Assembly: GCF_006442975.2 (NCBI RefSeq)
Contig: NZ_CP083954.1
Span: 682,001-746,000 of the forward strand
Length of the DNA: 64,000 bases
DNA from: Mesorhizobium sp. B2-1-1
Lineage (GTDB): Bacteria; Pseudomonadota; Alphaproteobacteria; Rhizobiales; Rhizobiaceae
Reading direction: 5' to 3'
Shown: in pieces, positions 8,511 through 18,409 of the stretch
Layout of the letters: each line of letters starts with the position of its first letter
Position numbering within the stretch: the first letter of the stretch is position 1
Notes under the pieces: generated by a model
What the model saw: only the letters and a program-made list of their open reading frames with translations
Told to the model about the DNA's origin: nothing
Database searches by the model: none
Position numbers and translations under genes: made by a program

Positions 8511-8595
8511 TGGTGCCCAGAAGAGGACTCGAACCTCCACTCCTTGCGGAACACGGACCTGAACCGTGCGCGTCTACCAATTCCGCCATCTGGGC
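8511..8595 (-). tRNA. tRNA-Leu (anticodon CAG)
   Basis: The minus-strand sequence begins GCCCAGATGGCGGAATTGG and ends TCTGGGCACCA. The 7-bp acceptor stem is perfect, the D-arm has GGTAGACGC, the anticodon loop reads TTCAGGT (anticodon CAG), the long variable arm is typical of leucine (class II) tRNA, and the T-arm is GGTTCGAGTCC. The 3' CCA is encoded (8511-8513). A terminator follows directly. No integrase or duplicated tRNA 3' end is visible nearby. Confidence 0.95.
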
Positions 8596-8732
8596 TGGTG
8601 CGGGCTCAATAAGCGGGCAAGCGGTGCGTGTCAACGCGGTTTTTGGACCATGATCCCGAAAGGTGGAACCGGCTTTCGCAAAAGGCCATGCCCGGCAAGA
8701 GCCGCAGCCTCCGACTGCCGGCTCCGGAGCGG

Positions 8733-9353
8733 TCAGCCCTCCAACACTTCCTTCGACGCCACGGTGGAATCGGCGTTGAGCGTGTAGATGACCGGCACGC
8801 CGGTGCCGAGCTCCAGCTTGACGATCTCCTCGCCCGACTTGCCGTCCAGCGCCATGATCAGCGCACGCAGCGAATTTCCGTGGGCGGCGACCAGGACCGT
8901 GCCGCCGCGCAACACATGCGGCTGGAGGTCGTGCAGGTAATAAGGCCAGACGCGGGCGCCGGTGTCCTTCAGGCTTTCGCCACCGGGGGGCGGCACGTCG
9001 TAGGAGCGGCGCCAGACATGCACCTGCTCCTCGCCCCATTTCTTGCGCGCGTCGTCCTTGTTGAGGCCGGAGAGGTCGCCATAGTCGCGCTCGTTCAGCG
9101 CCTGGTCGCGGACGGTTTTCAGGTCGCTCTGGCCGACGGCGTCAAGAATGTGCTGGCAGGTTTTTTGCGCCCGGACCAGCGCCGAGGTGAAGGCGATGTC
9201 GAACTTCAGGCCGCGTGCCTTGAGCTTCTGCCCGGCTGCCTTGGCCTCGGCGTGGCCCTGTTCGGTCAGGTCGACGTCACGCCAGCCGGTGAAGAGATTC
9301 TTCAAATTCCATTCGCTCTGGCCATGGCGCACGAGCACGAGGGTTCTCGACAT
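8733..9353 (-). CDS. gpmA: 2,3-bisphosphoglycerate-dependent phosphoglycerate mutase
   Basis: The protein has 206 residues, the short dPGM form common in alphaproteobacteria. It interconverts 3- and 2-phosphoglycerate in glycolysis through a phospho-histidine. The catalytic residues are all present: the RHGQSEWN motif (R9, H10), E88 in [11 protein letters not shown], and the second histidine H158 in AAHGNSLR. It is the last gene of a minus-strand run behind dapB; the 93-base gap holds a palindromic repeat. A cytoplasmic housekeeping enzyme; the family call is very secure. Confidence 0.97.
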   Translation of the reverse strand: MSRTLVLVRHGQSEWNLKNLFTGWRDVDLTEQGHAEAKAAGQKLKARGLKFDIAFTSALVRAQKTCQHILDAVGQSDLKTVRDQALNERDYGDLSGLNKDDARKKWGEEQVHVWRRSYDVPPPGGESLKDTGARVWPYYLHDLQPHVLRGGTVLVAAHGNSLRALIMALDGKSGEEIVKLELGTGVPVIYTLNADSTVASKEVLEG

Positions 9354-9374
9354 TTTTGCTCCTCTGGGATCTGA

Positions 9375-9418
9375 GCAATTCCAGCAGAAGTGGGAAGCGG
9401 TTTTCTGTCTGGAATTGC
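9375..9418. repeat. GCAATTCCAG...CTGGAATTGC palindromic intergenic repeat
   Basis: Perfect 10-bp arms (GCAATTCCAG at 9375-9384, CTGGAATTGC at 9409-9418) flank a core containing AAGTGGGAAGCGGTTTTCTG. Related copies occur at 56147-56189 and, degenerate, at 33709-33756; half a copy is seen near 40840. It lies between dapB and gpmA and could form an mRNA hairpin. Confidence 0.8.
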
Positions 9419-9446
9419 ATGGGGATGAAGATGGTCCGGGGTCGTT

Positions 9447-10289
9447 TCAGGCAAGCCCGAGCACGTCCCGCATCGAGTAAAGGCCGGGCTTCCTGCCATG
9501 CGCCCACAGGGCTGCCTTGACGGCGCCGCGGGCGAAGATGGTGCGGTCCTCGGCATGGTGGGCCAGCGTGATGCGTTCGCCGGTGCCGGCCAGGATGACG
9601 CTGTGGTCGCCGACCACCGAGCCGCCGCGCAGCGTTGCGAAGCCGATCGAGCCCGGCTTGCGCACGCCGGTGTGGCCGTCGCGGACGCGCACATCGTTGC
9701 CGGCAAGCGGCACGCCACGCCCCGCGGCGGCGGCTTCGCCCAGCAGCAGAGCGGTGCCGGACGGCGCGTCGACCTTGTGCCTGTGATGCATTTCGAGGAT
9801 CTCGATGTCGAAATCCCCGGCGTCGAGTGCGCGCGCGGCCTGTTCGACCAGCACCGCCAGGAGATTGACGCCGAGGCTCATATTGCCCGACTTGACGATC
9901 GTCGCATGGCGCGCCGCAGCGGCGATCCTGGCATTGTCGTCGGCCGAGCAGCCGGTCGTGCCGATGACATGGACGATGCGCGCCTGCGCCGCATAGCCGG
10001 CGAATTCGACGGTCGCAGCCGGGGCGGTGAAATCGAGCACGCCGTCCGCCCCTGCGAAGGCCGGCAGCGGATCGTCCGATATCGGCACATTGATGATGCC
10101 GATGCCGGCAAGCTCGCCCGCATCCTTGCCGAGATAGGGCGATCCCTGCCGCTCGATCGCGCCGGCGACGCGTGCGCCCGGCATTGTGTGGATGGCGCGG
10201 ATCAGCGTCTGGCCCATGCGGCCGGCGGCGCCCACCACCACCAGGCCCATATCGCCCGCGGGTCTGTCGGCTGTCGGCGTTTCACTCAT
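9447..10289 (-). CDS. dapB: 4-hydroxy-tetrahydrodipicolinate reductase
   Basis: The protein has 280 residues. It reduces HTPA to tetrahydrodipicolinate with NAD(P)H, in the lysine and meso-diaminopimelate pathway. The N-terminal Rossmann motif is [10 protein letters not shown] (18-27). The catalytic and substrate block [15 protein letters not shown] (166-180) holds the paired histidines H168-H169 and K172. The start codon overlaps the stop of the upstream exporter gene (ATGA), so translation is coupled. It is followed by gpmA. The call is secure. Confidence 0.97.
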   Translation of the reverse strand: MSETPTADRPAGDMGLVVVGAAGRMGQTLIRAIHTMPGARVAGAIERQGSPYLGKDAGELAGIGIINVPISDDPLPAFAGADGVLDFTAPAATVEFAGYAAQARIVHVIGTTGCSADDNARIAAAARHATIVKSGNMSLGVNLLAVLVEQAARALDAGDFDIEILEMHHRHKVDAPSGTALLLGEAAAAGRGVPLAGNDVRVRDGHTGVRKPGSIGFATLRGGSVVGDHSVILAGTGERITLAHHAEDRTIFARGAVKAALWAHGRKPGLYSMRDVLGLA

Positions 10290-12208
10290 CTCGCGCTCCC
10301 GGCGATGCCCTGCGTCTCGATAGGTTGCGTCGGCCCTGGCGCCGGAGTTTGGATCGGCGCGCCGTCATCGACAAGCCCCAGGCCCTTCCTGCCCTGCACC
10401 CGGTGGAAGCGGGAATAGACGCTGTGCGGGTCGGCCATCAGCGAGGCATGGGTGCCCTGTTCGACCAGATGACCCTGTTCCAGCACGATGATGTGGTCGG
10501 CATTGACCACCGTCGACAGCCGGTGGGCGATCACGATGGTGGTGCGCCCCTCCATGACGTGGGTCAGCGCTTCCTGGACCTTGGCTTCCGCCTCATTGTC
10601 GAGCGCCGAGGTCGCCTCGTCGAGCAGCAGGATCGGCGCCTGGCGGACGATGGCGCGGGCGATCGACACACGCTGGCGCTGGCCACCCGACAGCGACGCG
10701 CCGTTTTCGCCGACGGGCGTGTCGTAGCCCAGCGGCTGCTGGCGGATGAAGCCGTCGGCCTGGGCCAGTCGCGCGGCCTGCTCGATCTCGGCATCTGTGG
10801 CGGAGAGCCGGCCATAGCGGATGTTGTCGCGGATGGTGCCTTCGAACAGATAGGGCTGCTGCGAAACATAGGCGATGGAGCTGCGCAGCGATTGCTTGGT
10901 GATCTTGGAAATGTCCTGGCCGTCGATCTCGATCGTGCCCGACTCGACGTCGTAGAAACGCTGCAGCAGCGCCACCAGCGTCGTCTTGCCGGCGCCGGAG
11001 GCGCCGACGATGGCCGTCATCTTGCCGGCGGCGGCGACGAAACTGAGGTCCTGCAGGACCGGTGCCTCCTCGACATAGCGGAAGCTCACATTGTTGAACC
11101 GCACTTCGCCCGTGGTGAAATTGGCCTCGGCGGCTCCCGGCGCATCGCCCTGCTGCGGCTCGAGATCGAGGATTTCGTAGATCATGCGCGCATTGACCAA
11201 AGCGCGCTCCATGCCGACCTGCATGCGCGCCAGCCGCCTTGCCGGGTCGTAGGCCAGCATCAGCGCGGTGATGAAGGAGAAGACGGCGCCCGGCGGCTGC
11301 CCGAGGACGAGCGCACGATAGCCGGAATAGGCGATGACGCCGGTGACGGCGAGACCGGCCAGCATGTCGGAAATCGGCGACAGCCGTTCCGAAACCCGGG
11401 CGATCTTGTTGCCGCGGTGCTCGGCGCTGTTGGCGAGCTGGCTGATGCGTCGCGATAGCTCGTCCTCCATGGTGAAGGCCTTGACGATGGCGATGCCTTG
11501 CGTGGCTTCCTGCATGGCGCCGATCAGCCGGGAGTTGATCTGCACCGATTCGCGGGTGATGCGGCGCACCCGGCGCATCAGGTAGACAACGGTGTAGATG
11601 AGCGGCGGCCCGATCACCAGCGAGCTGAGCGACAGGACCGGATCCTGGTAGATCATGACGCCGAGCAGCCCGAACAGCGTCACCCCGTCGCGCGCGATCG
11701 ACGTCAGCGTCATCGACAGCAGGTCGCGAATGCCGTTGACGTTCTCGTTGACCTGCGCCGCCAGCCGGCCCGATCTCGTGTCGTTGAAGAAACCGACGCC
11801 GAGCTTCATCAGGTGATCGAAGATGCGGCGCTGGTAGCGCGCAACCAGATTGTTGCCGACGGTCGCCAGCGTCACCGCCTGGCCGTAGCCGGCGAAACCG
11901 CGCACGAGAAAGGCGCCCATGACGCCGGCGCAAATCCACACGATCAGATCGCCGCGCCGCTCATAGAAGATCTGGTTGACGACCGGGCTCATGATCCAGG
12001 CGGTGAAAGCGGTCGTGGCGGACACCGCCAGCAGGCAGGCCCCGGCAAAGATGTAGGACCACAAATAGTCGCGGCCGTTCTCGGCGATGATACGGCGCAG
12101 CACCGCCCAGACCTCGCCAGGGGTGGCTTTCTGCTTATGTGGAGCTTGGAGTGTCAAATCGGGAGCGCTTCGTGGTTTCCGCTTGGTGGGACGGGCTGCA
12201 CACGGCAT
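10286..12208 (-). CDS. ABC exporter, fused membrane and ATPase domains (MsbA-like)
   Basis: Starting at ATG 12208 the protein has 640 residues; a TTG at 12235 would add nine. A cytoplasmic N-terminal tail leads into a six-helix type I exporter domain (about 45-325). The nucleotide-binding domain has Walker [10 protein letters not shown] (about 402-410), signature LSGGQRQR (506-513), and Walker B ILLLDE followed by the switch histidine IVIAHRLST. It is a half-transporter that works as a homodimer in the inner membrane. Relatives flip lipid A or other lipids or export drugs, and the substrate is not decidable here. It overlaps dapB by ATGA and follows glk by about 108 bases. Confidence 0.88.
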   Translation of the reverse strand: MPCAARPTKRKPRSAPDLTLQAPHKQKATPGEVWAVLRRIIAENGRDYLWSYIFAGACLLAVSATTAFTAWIMSPVVNQIFYERRGDLIVWICAGVMGAFLVRGFAGYGQAVTLATVGNNLVARYQRRIFDHLMKLGVGFFNDTRSGRLAAQVNENVNGIRDLLSMTLTSIARDGVTLFGLLGVMIYQDPVLSLSSLVIGPPLIYTVVYLMRRVRRITRESVQINSRLIGAMQEATQGIAIVKAFTMEDELSRRISQLANSAEHRGNKIARVSERLSPISDMLAGLAVTGVIAYSGYRALVLGQPPGAVFSFITALMLAYDPARRLARMQVGMERALVNARMIYEILDLEPQQGDAPGAAEANFTTGEVRFNNVSFRYVEEAPVLQDLSFVAAAGKMTAIVGASGAGKTTLVALLQRFYDVESGTIEIDGQDISKITKQSLRSSIAYVSQQPYLFEGTIRDNIRYGRLSATDAEIEQAARLAQADGFIRQQPLGYDTPVGENGASLSGGQRQRVSIARAIVRQAPILLLDEATSALDNEAEAKVQEALTHVMEGRTTIVIAHRLSTVVNADHIIVLEQGHLVEQGTHASLMADPHSVYSRFHRVQGRKGLGLVDDGAPIQTPAPGPTQPIETQGIAGSAR

Positions 12209-12316
12209 CCCTTCTGGCGCCCCTCTTAGCGCCAAGCGGCCGGCTTGCCTATGCCTGCGGCTGATTAACTTCGTCGCGGGGACCGGACGGACGCCTGGTC
12301 CGTCATGCGACCCAGC

Positions 12317-13342
12317 CTAGGCCTGCCAGCGGCGGCCCGCGGTCTGCACGCCGAACAGCGAAGGGTTCCTGGCGTAGGCGGCGAGACCCAGAAGGGCCGC
12401 CAGCGGATGGGTGATGACATAGACGGGCATGGTGCGCATCAATTCGCTGTGCGGCGCCTTGTCCTCGAAGGCGGCGCGGAAATTGCCCTGTTTCAGCGCC
12501 GGCACGATCTTCTGCGCGATGCCGCCGGTGAGAAACACACCGCCGCGGCTCATGAACACCAAGGCGAGATCGCCGGCGGTGCGCCCAAGGCAGGTGACGA
12601 ATATCTCCAGCGCTTCCTGCGCAACCGGATCGGTCCTGGCAAGTGCCGCTGCGGTTATTTCGGCCGGCGTGGTGAAGGGCGACGGTTTGCCGTCCGCCTT
12701 GGCCACCGCCCGGTAGACGTTGACCAGGCCGCGTCCGCACAGGATCTGCTCGCCCGAAATGCGGCCCTCGATCTTCTCGATATGCGGGAAGACCTCGAAA
12801 TCCCTGCTAGAACGCGGGCCGATGTCCATGTGGCCGCCCTCGCCGGGCACCGGGATCCAGTGGCGCAGCGCGTGCACCAGCCCGGCGACGCCGAGCCCGG
12901 TTCCGGGACCGAGCACCACGCGGCCTGCATTGGGCTCCGGCGCGCCGCCGCCGATCTTTTCCATGTGCTCTTCGCCGAGCGCCACGACGGCCAGCGCCTG
13001 CGCCTCGAAATCGTTGAGCACGACGATGTCGCTGAGGCCGAGGCTGGCGAACATCTGCCGGGGCTTGACGATCCACGGGCAATTGGTGAGCTCGATCTCG
13101 TCGCCATCGACCGGGCCGGCCACCGCCAGCACCGCCGAATTGGGGCGGACCGAGGAGCGGTCGAGCACCGCCGCCTGGATCGCCTCGTCGATTGTGTTGT
13201 AGCTGGCGGTCTGGACGATCGCCGGCTCGCCGGCTTCCGAATTGGCGTCGAGCACGACCGAGAAGCGCGCATTGGTGCCGCCGATGTCGCCGATCAGGAT
13301 CGGGAACCGCAGCGCCGTGTCGTCGTCGCCTGTGTTTGGCAT
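12317..13342 (-). CDS. glk: Glucokinase
   Basis: The protein has 341 residues of the ROK-independent Glk (PF02685) type. It phosphorylates glucose with ATP to glucose-6-phosphate. The phosphate-1 motif is [11 protein letters not shown] (about 17-27), the catalytic aspartate lies in LNDFEAQA, the [10 protein letters not shown] loop and the GEGGHMD motif match the family, and phosphate-2 lies in [10 protein letters not shown]. It heads a minus-strand run glk - exporter - dapB - gpmA. Two of the four genes are glycolytic, so shared transcription with cell-wall precursor synthesis is possible. The upstream 133 bases contain a GAAACGGTTTTCG repeat-like stretch. Confidence 0.95.
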   Translation of the reverse strand: MPNTGDDDTALRFPILIGDIGGTNARFSVVLDANSEAGEPAIVQTASYNTIDEAIQAAVLDRSSVRPNSAVLAVAGPVDGDEIELTNCPWIVKPRQMFASLGLSDIVVLNDFEAQALAVVALGEEHMEKIGGGAPEPNAGRVVLGPGTGLGVAGLVHALRHWIPVPGEGGHMDIGPRSSRDFEVFPHIEKIEGRISGEQILCGRGLVNVYRAVAKADGKPSPFTTPAEITAAALARTDPVAQEALEIFVTCLGRTAGDLALVFMSRGGVFLTGGIAQKIVPALKQGNFRAAFEDKAPHSELMRTMPVYVITHPLAALLGLAAYARNPSLFGVQTAGRRWQA

Positions 13343-13475
13343 GCTTTGTCGTCCGTCCCCGGCGCCCGACGGCCCATTGCCGTTCTCCCGTTGACTAGCG
13401 CATGAGTTTGAAAAGGGAAACGGTTTTCGAAACCGATGGTGCGCACGACCGATTTATGAAGCCGAACGGCCGCGA

Positions 13476-14066
13476 CTAGGCTGCCGCCTTGTGCTCCTCG
13501 CGGGCAGCGGACCAGACTTCGCGGGCCGCATCGGCGTTCATGGCGGCAATTCCCAGGCCGACAATCAGGTCGGGCCACGCAGAATGCCAGATCACCGCGG
13601 TGAGAAGGCCCGCGGCGATTATGGCGACGTTGGCAAAGGCGTCGTTCCGCGCGGAGAGGAACGCGGCCTTTGTCAGGCTGCCGCCGTGATGGCGGAAGCG
13701 CGCCAGCATGAACGCGCAAGACAGGTTCACGGCCAAAGCCCCGGCGCCCGCAAGCGACAGCGGCAGCGGCGACGGCGCGACCGGCAGGTTGAACTTGACC
13801 CAAGCCGTCCAGAGCGTTGCCAAGGCAGGCACCAGAAGAATCGCCGCCAGAGCCATGCCGACCCTTGCGCGGCTGCGTGCGCCCCAGCCAAGGGCAACGA
13901 GAATAAGTAAATTGAGCGAGGCATCTTCCAGGAAATCGACGCTGTCCGCGAACAGCGACACGGAGCCGATCGCAGATGCCACGGCGAACTCGACGATGAA
14001 GTAGCCCAGGTTCAGAAGGGCCACCCACCGGACGACGCGGCGAAGGCCTATATCCTGCGTTTGCAA
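13476..14066 (-). CDS. Short cation-efflux (CDF-like) membrane protein
   Basis: The start is TTG at 14066, chosen because AGGAGGG lies six bases upstream and no ATG fits; this gives 196 residues. The second helix carries the CDF metal-site pattern LFADSVDFLEDASLN, equivalent to S-x-x-L-x-x-D-S-x-x-x-x-x-D. A later helix has LSARNDAFANVAII, matching the second D-x-x-x-D/N site. Five to six hydrophobic helices are evident. The cytoplasmic C-terminal domain of typical 300-residue CDF proteins is absent. It presumably exports a divalent metal such as Zn or Co. It stands between glk and mepA on the same strand. Confidence 0.8.
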   Translation of the reverse strand: MQTQDIGLRRVVRWVALLNLGYFIVEFAVASAIGSVSLFADSVDFLEDASLNLLILVALGWGARSRARVGMALAAILLVPALATLWTAWVKFNLPVAPSPLPLSLAGAGALAVNLSCAFMLARFRHHGGSLTKAAFLSARNDAFANVAIIAAGLLTAVIWHSAWPDLIVGLGIAAMNADAAREVWSAAREEHKAAA

Positions 14067-14134
14067 TGCCGGCCCTCCTGCTCGCGGGGTGACGAATGAA
14101 CGGCGGCGAAGCGCCGGGGCGTCAACTGACGCGG

Positions 14135-15205
14135 TCAGTTTCCCGGCCGTGGCCGCGGCACCGGTACGCCGATCTCGGGCGTCGCGGTGAAGGCGTTCAC
14201 CATGCCCGGCAGGCCGGCCGTGCCGCTGGCCGCGGTGGCGGGCAGCGACGGCGCCTCGGGTTCGGGCGCGGCGACCGCGACCGGTACGGCGCCGCCGTGA
14301 TAGGTGGCGGCCTCGACCGAAGCCGGCCCGGGCGCGTCGAGCACGGCGCGGCATTCTCTCGGCAGGTTCGCCATGGTCATCAGGTCGCGCGCCTTGGGCG
14401 CATCCGGGTTCTTGTTGGGCCGCCACGGTTCCTGCGTGAACCACCAGGCCAGCGGCTTGCCGCAGCCGTCGTCGGCCGGGGTCGCTTCCTGCGCCTTGCA
14501 GTTGGGCGAGCCCGGCTGGCAGCCGATGCGCATGTGGAAATGATAGTCGTGGCCCCAGAACGGCCTGATCTTGCGCAGCCAGGAGCGGTCGCCCCTGACG
14601 GTGTCGCAGAGCTTCTTCTTGATGCCGGGATTGACCAGGATGCGCTCGACCTCGGGATAGCTCGCCGCGCGCTTCAAAAGCCGCGTATGCGCCGACGTCC
14701 ACAGCGCGTCCTTCACCAGATGCGTCTTTTCGTCGACCATCAAGGTCGCGCTCATCGTCTCGCGCCGCGCCATCGACAACGGCCGGCTGGGCATCGGCGT
14801 CAGCCAGATGTCGGCATCGAGCCCGATCTGGTGCGAGGCATGGCCGGTCAGCATCGGGCCGCCGCGCGGCTGCGCGATGTCGCCGATCAAAAGGCCCGGC
14901 CAGCCGTCGGCGACGGCATCGCGCGACAGTTTCTCGACCAGCGCGATCATCGCCGGATGGCCCCAGCGGCGATTGCGCGACGGCCGCATCACCTGCCAGG
15001 TCGGGCCGTCCATGGGGATGGCGACGCCGCCGGCAAAGCAGCCCTTGGAGTAGAAGCCGAAGGATTGCGGGGCGGTCGCCGCCGGCAGTTTCTCGGCGCC
15101 GAAGAGGTCCTTGGCGCGTTCCTCGGCCATTGCCGGCGGCGCGGCGAGACTTGTGAGGGCGAGCAGGCCAAAAGCCGCCAGCTGTGAACGCTTGCCGAGC
15201 CGCAT
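14135..15205 (-). CDS. mepA: Penicillin-insensitive murein endopeptidase
   Basis: The ATG at 15205 has GGAG at proper distance; an ATG 12 bases upstream is less well placed. The product has 356 residues, and a signal peptide (AAFGLLALTSLAAPPAMA) sends it to the periplasm. MepA cuts D-Ala-mDAP cross-links in peptidoglycan and is an LAS metallopeptidase. Zinc-ligand motifs are visible: H-x(6)-D in SHQIGLDADIW, with a later W-G-H-D-Y-H-F-H block. The C-terminal tail after about residue 290 is proline- and alanine-rich low complexity, longer than in E. coli MepA (274 residues). It is monocistronic. Confidence 0.92.
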   Translation of the reverse strand: MRLGKRSQLAAFGLLALTSLAAPPAMAEERAKDLFGAEKLPAATAPQSFGFYSKGCFAGGVAIPMDGPTWQVMRPSRNRRWGHPAMIALVEKLSRDAVADGWPGLLIGDIAQPRGGPMLTGHASHQIGLDADIWLTPMPSRPLSMARRETMSATLMVDEKTHLVKDALWTSAHTRLLKRAASYPEVERILVNPGIKKKLCDTVRGDRSWLRKIRPFWGHDYHFHMRIGCQPGSPNCKAQEATPADDGCGKPLAWWFTQEPWRPNKNPDAPKARDLMTMANLPRECRAVLDAPGPASVEAATYHGGAVPVAVAAPEPEAPSLPATAASGTAGLPGMVNAFTATPEIGVPVPRPRPGN

Positions 15206-15364
15206 CGCTGTCTCCATGAACCCCCGCCGCAAACCCAAGCCCGAATCATAGCACGCAATGGACGTTGCTTCGATCGCCGGAGCGGTTCCGTTTCTCACAA
15301 ACCGGTCAACCGCCCTGTTTTCTTTTCCGACGCATTCCGGCCCGAAACCGTGTCACGGAATGCG

Positions 15365-16267
15365 TCAGCGTTTCATCGGGCTGCGCGGCGCGCCGTCGCG
15401 CCAGTCGCCGCTTGCCCACATATGGTCGAAGGCGGCGCGGTAATCCGGGAAGCGGAACCGGTAGCCCGTCGCCTTGAGCGCCGCGTTGGCGACGCGCTTG
15501 TTCTCGCCATAGAAGGACCGCGCCATGGGCGAAAGTTGGGCGGCCTCGAAGGGAATTTCAGGCGGCGGTGTGATGCCCATCAGCGCGGCGGCATAGGCCA
15601 CCACGTCCTGCGGCGGCGCCGGCTCATCGTCGGTGACGTTGAAGATGCCGCCCGTATCATCCCCGATGAGATGCCACAGCGCGCCGGCTATATCGTCGCA
15701 ATGGATGCGGTTGAACACCTGGCCGGGCTTGACCAGCCGCCGCGCGGTGCCGTTTTCCAGATTGACCAAGGCGTTACGGCCGGGGCCGTAGATGCCGGAG
15801 AGCCGCAACACCGCCACCGGCCGGCCGATCTCGCGGCCAAGCCGCAGCCAATCCTGCTCGGCCGCCACGCGCATCGCCGAGCGTTTCGACACCGGCCGGC
15901 ATTGCGCCGTCTCGTCGACCCAGGCGCCGCCATGGTCGCCATACACGCCGACGGTGGAGAGATAGCCGATCCATTCGAGCGCAGGCATCCGCACGATCGC
16001 CTCGCGGGCGGCATTCAGCACGGGATCGCCGGCCTCCTCGGGCGCGATCGAGATCACCAGATGGGTTGTTGTCGCCAGCGCATCGCTGATTTCGCCGGTC
16101 AGCGCGCCATCGAACAGCAGCGGCGCGATGCCGGCCTGGCGGAGCGCCTCGAATTTCTCCGCGGAGCGCGTCGTGCCGCGGACCGCCGTGGCGGCATCGC
16201 GGTTGGCGCGCGCAAAAGCCTTGCCCGAATAGCCGGCGCCGAAGATGAATATCCGCTTTTCGCTCAT
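15365..16267 (-). CDS. NAD-dependent epimerase/dehydratase (extended SDR family)
   Basis: The protein has 300 residues from ATG 16267, whose ATGA overlaps the queG stop. The N-terminal Rossmann motif is [24 protein letters not shown] block and [12 protein letters not shown] match the SDR subfamily related to E. coli YeeZ. The usual Y-x-x-x-K catalytic pair is not obvious, so it may bind NAD(P) without classical dehydrogenase chemistry. The substrate is unknown. It is the third gene of the GST-queG-SDR operon. Confidence 0.82.
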   Translation of the reverse strand: MSEKRIFIFGAGYSGKAFARANRDAATAVRGTTRSAEKFEALRQAGIAPLLFDGALTGEISDALATTTHLVISIAPEEAGDPVLNAAREAIVRMPALEWIGYLSTVGVYGDHGGAWVDETAQCRPVSKRSAMRVAAEQDWLRLGREIGRPVAVLRLSGIYGPGRNALVNLENGTARRLVKPGQVFNRIHCDDIAGALWHLIGDDTGGIFNVTDDEPAPPQDVVAYAAALMGITPPPEIPFEAAQLSPMARSFYGENKRVANAALKATGYRFRFPDYRAAFDHMWASGDWRDGAPRSPMKR

Positions 16268-17418
16268 GCAGGCGCCCTGGCTGGAACCGGCCGCGCCCAT
16301 TCCTCGCGCACGGCCGCGTCGCTCTCGGTTTTCAGGCCGGCTGCGGCGCGTTCGGCATATTCGGCCTCGGGCACCAGCCGCGCCAGCGCCCATATTGCCG
16401 CGCCCCGCACCAGCGGCGAGGCGTCGGCGAGCAAGGCGCGCACCGCGCCGGCAAGCGCTGCATCGCCGGAATTGCCGGCGGCGATCAGCACGTTGCGGAC
16501 AAAGCGGTTGCGGCCGATGCGCTTGACCGGCGAGCCGGAAAAGAAGGCGCGAAACGCCGTGTCGTCCAGCCGCAGGAGATCGGCTAGCGCCGGCTCGCGT
16601 AGATCGTCACGCGCGGCGAGCTTGGCCTCGGAGGCCACCTTGGCGAACTTGTTCCACGGGCAGGCGGCGAGGCAGTCGTCGCAGCCATAGATGCGGTTGC
16701 CGATCGCCTCGCGCAATTCATGGGGGATCGGCTCCTTGTTCTCGATGGTGAGATAGGAGATGCAGCGCCGCGCATCGAGCCGGTAAGGCGCCGGAAAGGC
16801 ATCGGTCGGACAGGCGTCGAGGCAGGCGCGGCAGGAGCCGCAATGGTCCTCCTCCGGCATGTCGGGGACCAGTTCGGCCGTCGTGAAAATGGTGCCGAGG
16901 AACAGCCAGGAACCGTGCTGCCGGCTGACCAGATTGGTGTGCTTGCCTTGCCAGCCGAGCCCGGCGGCCTCGGCCAGCGGCTTTTCCATGACGGGTGCGG
17001 TATCGACGAAGACTTTGACGTCGCCTCCCGCCCGCGCCACGATCTTGCCGGCGATCTCCTTCAGCCGGCCCTTCATCACCTCGTGATAGTCGCGGTTTTG
17101 CGCATAGACCGAGATCGCGCCCCGGTCGCGCCTGGCCAACAGGTCACGCGGATCGTGGTCCGGCCCGTAATTCATCGCCAGCACGACGATCGAACGCACC
17201 TGCGGCCACAGGCTTGACGGCTCGCTGCGGCGTTGCAGCGTCTCGGCGATCCAGCCCATGGAGCCGTGGAACCCGTCTTCGACAAAGGCGGCGAGCCGGG
17301 CCGGCGCCAGCGGGATCGCATCGGGGGTGGTGACGGCGACCGCCTCGAAACCGGCGCGCCGCGCCTGCGCGTCGATCAGCGCGCGCAGTTTTGCGGCGTC
17401 AGAAGTCGAGGTCCGCAT
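16264..17418 (-). CDS. queG: Epoxyqueuosine reductase
   Basis: The protein has 384 residues. QueG reduces epoxyqueuosine to queuosine at tRNA position 34 using a cobalamin and two 4Fe-4S clusters. The conserved aspartate lies in VDTAPVMEK (D139). Cluster cysteines are C193, C196, C199, C203 ([12 protein letters not shown]) and C219, C246, C249, C253 ([13 protein letters not shown]). A HEAT-like tail with L-A-x-A-x-W repeats ends the protein, as in characterised QueG. Its 5' end overlaps the GST gene by 20 bases and its 3' end overlaps the SDR start. The call is secure. Confidence 0.96.
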   Translation of the reverse strand: MRTSTSDAAKLRALIDAQARRAGFEAVAVTTPDAIPLAPARLAAFVEDGFHGSMGWIAETLQRRSEPSSLWPQVRSIVVLAMNYGPDHDPRDLLARRDRGAISVYAQNRDYHEVMKGRLKEIAGKIVARAGGDVKVFVDTAPVMEKPLAEAAGLGWQGKHTNLVSRQHGSWLFLGTIFTTAELVPDMPEEDHCGSCRACLDACPTDAFPAPYRLDARRCISYLTIENKEPIPHELREAIGNRIYGCDDCLAACPWNKFAKVASEAKLAARDDLREPALADLLRLDDTAFRAFFSGSPVKRIGRNRFVRNVLIAAGNSGDAALAGAVRALLADASPLVRGAAIWALARLVPEAEYAERAAAGLKTESDAAVREEWARPVPARAPA

Positions 17419-18091
17419 AATGCGACACCGGCGACAGGCCGCGCACCCGGTCGGTCAACAGCGGCCGGAACGAAGGCCGCGACTTGACCCGCGTGTACCA
17501 TTCGCGCGCGGCAGTGTGCTCGCGCCAGTCGATCTCGCCGAGATAGTCGAGCACCGAAAGGGTGGCGGCGGCGGCGAGGTCGGCATAGGTGACCCTCGAG
17601 CCGGCCAGCCAGTGGCGGGTGCCGGCGAGCCAGTTGGTGTATTTCATGTGCTGGCGGATGTTGGCCCGCGCCGCGCGGATGGCGGCCGAATCGGGCGAGC
17701 CGCCGCCGGCGGTTTCCGGCATGACCGGCTTCAGCACGCGCTCGCGCACCAGATGCCGGGTGATCTCGCTCTCGGCCTTGTGAAGATACCAGTCGGTGAG
17801 CCGGCGGATCTCGGCGCGCTGCATCGGGTCCTCGGCGAACAGGCGCTTGTCGCGCTTCAGGACGCCGCGCGTCTCGTCGAGATATTCCGAGATGACCGTG
17901 GCGCCGACGATCGGCACGTCGCCCTCGGCCAAAAGGATCGGCAGCGTGCCGGCCGGGTTCAGCGCCAAGAACTCCTTGCGCCGCGTCCACGGCTTCTCCT
18001 CGATCAGCGCCAGCTCCTCGCCATACTCGCCGAAAGCGAGGCGCACGAACCGGCAGGAGGCGAACATGGGATGATGGAAAAGCGTCAGCAT
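17399..18091 (-). CDS. Glutathione S-transferase family protein
   Basis: The protein has 230 residues from ATG 18091. The N-terminal thioredoxin-like half starts [19 protein letters not shown], with the cis-proline loop GTLPILL and the glutathione-contact [10 protein letters not shown] (ES-type) motif. The C-terminal all-helical half follows. The substrate is unknown; detoxification or stress roles are usual. It is first in the GST-queG-SDR operon. The upstream intergenic region contains two large inverted repeats, the nearer beginning 26 bases before the start codon. Confidence 0.88.
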   Translation of the reverse strand: MLTLFHHPMFASCRFVRLAFGEYGEELALIEEKPWTRRKEFLALNPAGTLPILLAEGDVPIVGATVISEYLDETRGVLKRDKRLFAEDPMQRAEIRRLTDWYLHKAESEITRHLVRERVLKPVMPETAGGGSPDSAAIRAARANIRQHMKYTNWLAGTRHWLAGSRVTYADLAAAATLSVLDYLGEIDWREHTAAREWYTRVKSRPSFRPLLTDRVRGLSPVSHYADLDF

Positions 18092-18116
18092 GGTTCCGCG
18101 ATGATAAAGCGCACTG

Positions 18117-18184
18117 GTGGTTTGGATTTGAAGTTCCTGTCCCCTCAACGGCATCCGCGTTCAGGAACTTCAAATCCAAACCAC
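18117..18184. repeat. Perfect 23-bp inverted repeat (hairpin 1) between GST and uppP
   Basis: The left arm 18117-18139 (GTGGTTTGGATTTGAAGTTC...) is the exact reverse complement of 18162-18184, with a 22-base loop. It lies in the divergent promoter region and could cruciform as DNA or fold in either 5' leader. Confidence 0.9.
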
Positions 18185-18202
18185 ACCAGAACTTGAAGTT
18201 GG

Positions 18203-18275
18203 CAGTGTGGCTCAGAATCCGGAATTCGCGCATCGCGCTCCTCCCGGGGGTGGCGAATTCCGGATTGCCACACTG
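18203..18275. repeat. Second long inverted repeat (hairpin 2) between GST and uppP
   Basis: CAGTGTGGC (18203-18211) plus AATCCGGAATTCGC (18216-18229) pair with GCGAATTCCGGATT (18253-18266) plus GCCACACTG (18267-18275). That makes 23 paired bases interrupted only by a four-base bulge. It directly follows hairpin 1. Confidence 0.88.
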
Positions 18276-18409
18276 GCGAATCGCCCGGCGCACCGGTAAG
18301 TCTTGGCCGCCCGATAAGCGGGCCGTCAGGGTGTTGCGACCTATAGGGGGAGTTCGGCGCCATGACAAGCAAGCCCTGTCAGCCCATCCCGCGAATGCCG
18401 AGGTAGCCC

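Noticed and set aside
8511-8595. tRNA-Leu as integration site of a genomic island
   Set aside because: No integrase, no repeated tRNA 3' end and host-like composition on both sides.
8640-8700. Hidden gene in GGACCATGATCCCGAAAGG-type sequence
   Set aside because: Matches the style of an intergenic repeat, with no coding features or start site.
15300-15364. Regulatory site GACGCATTCCG...CGGAATGCGTC
   Set aside because: A palindromic intergenic repeat between mepA and the SDR gene; no evidence for a specific regulator.
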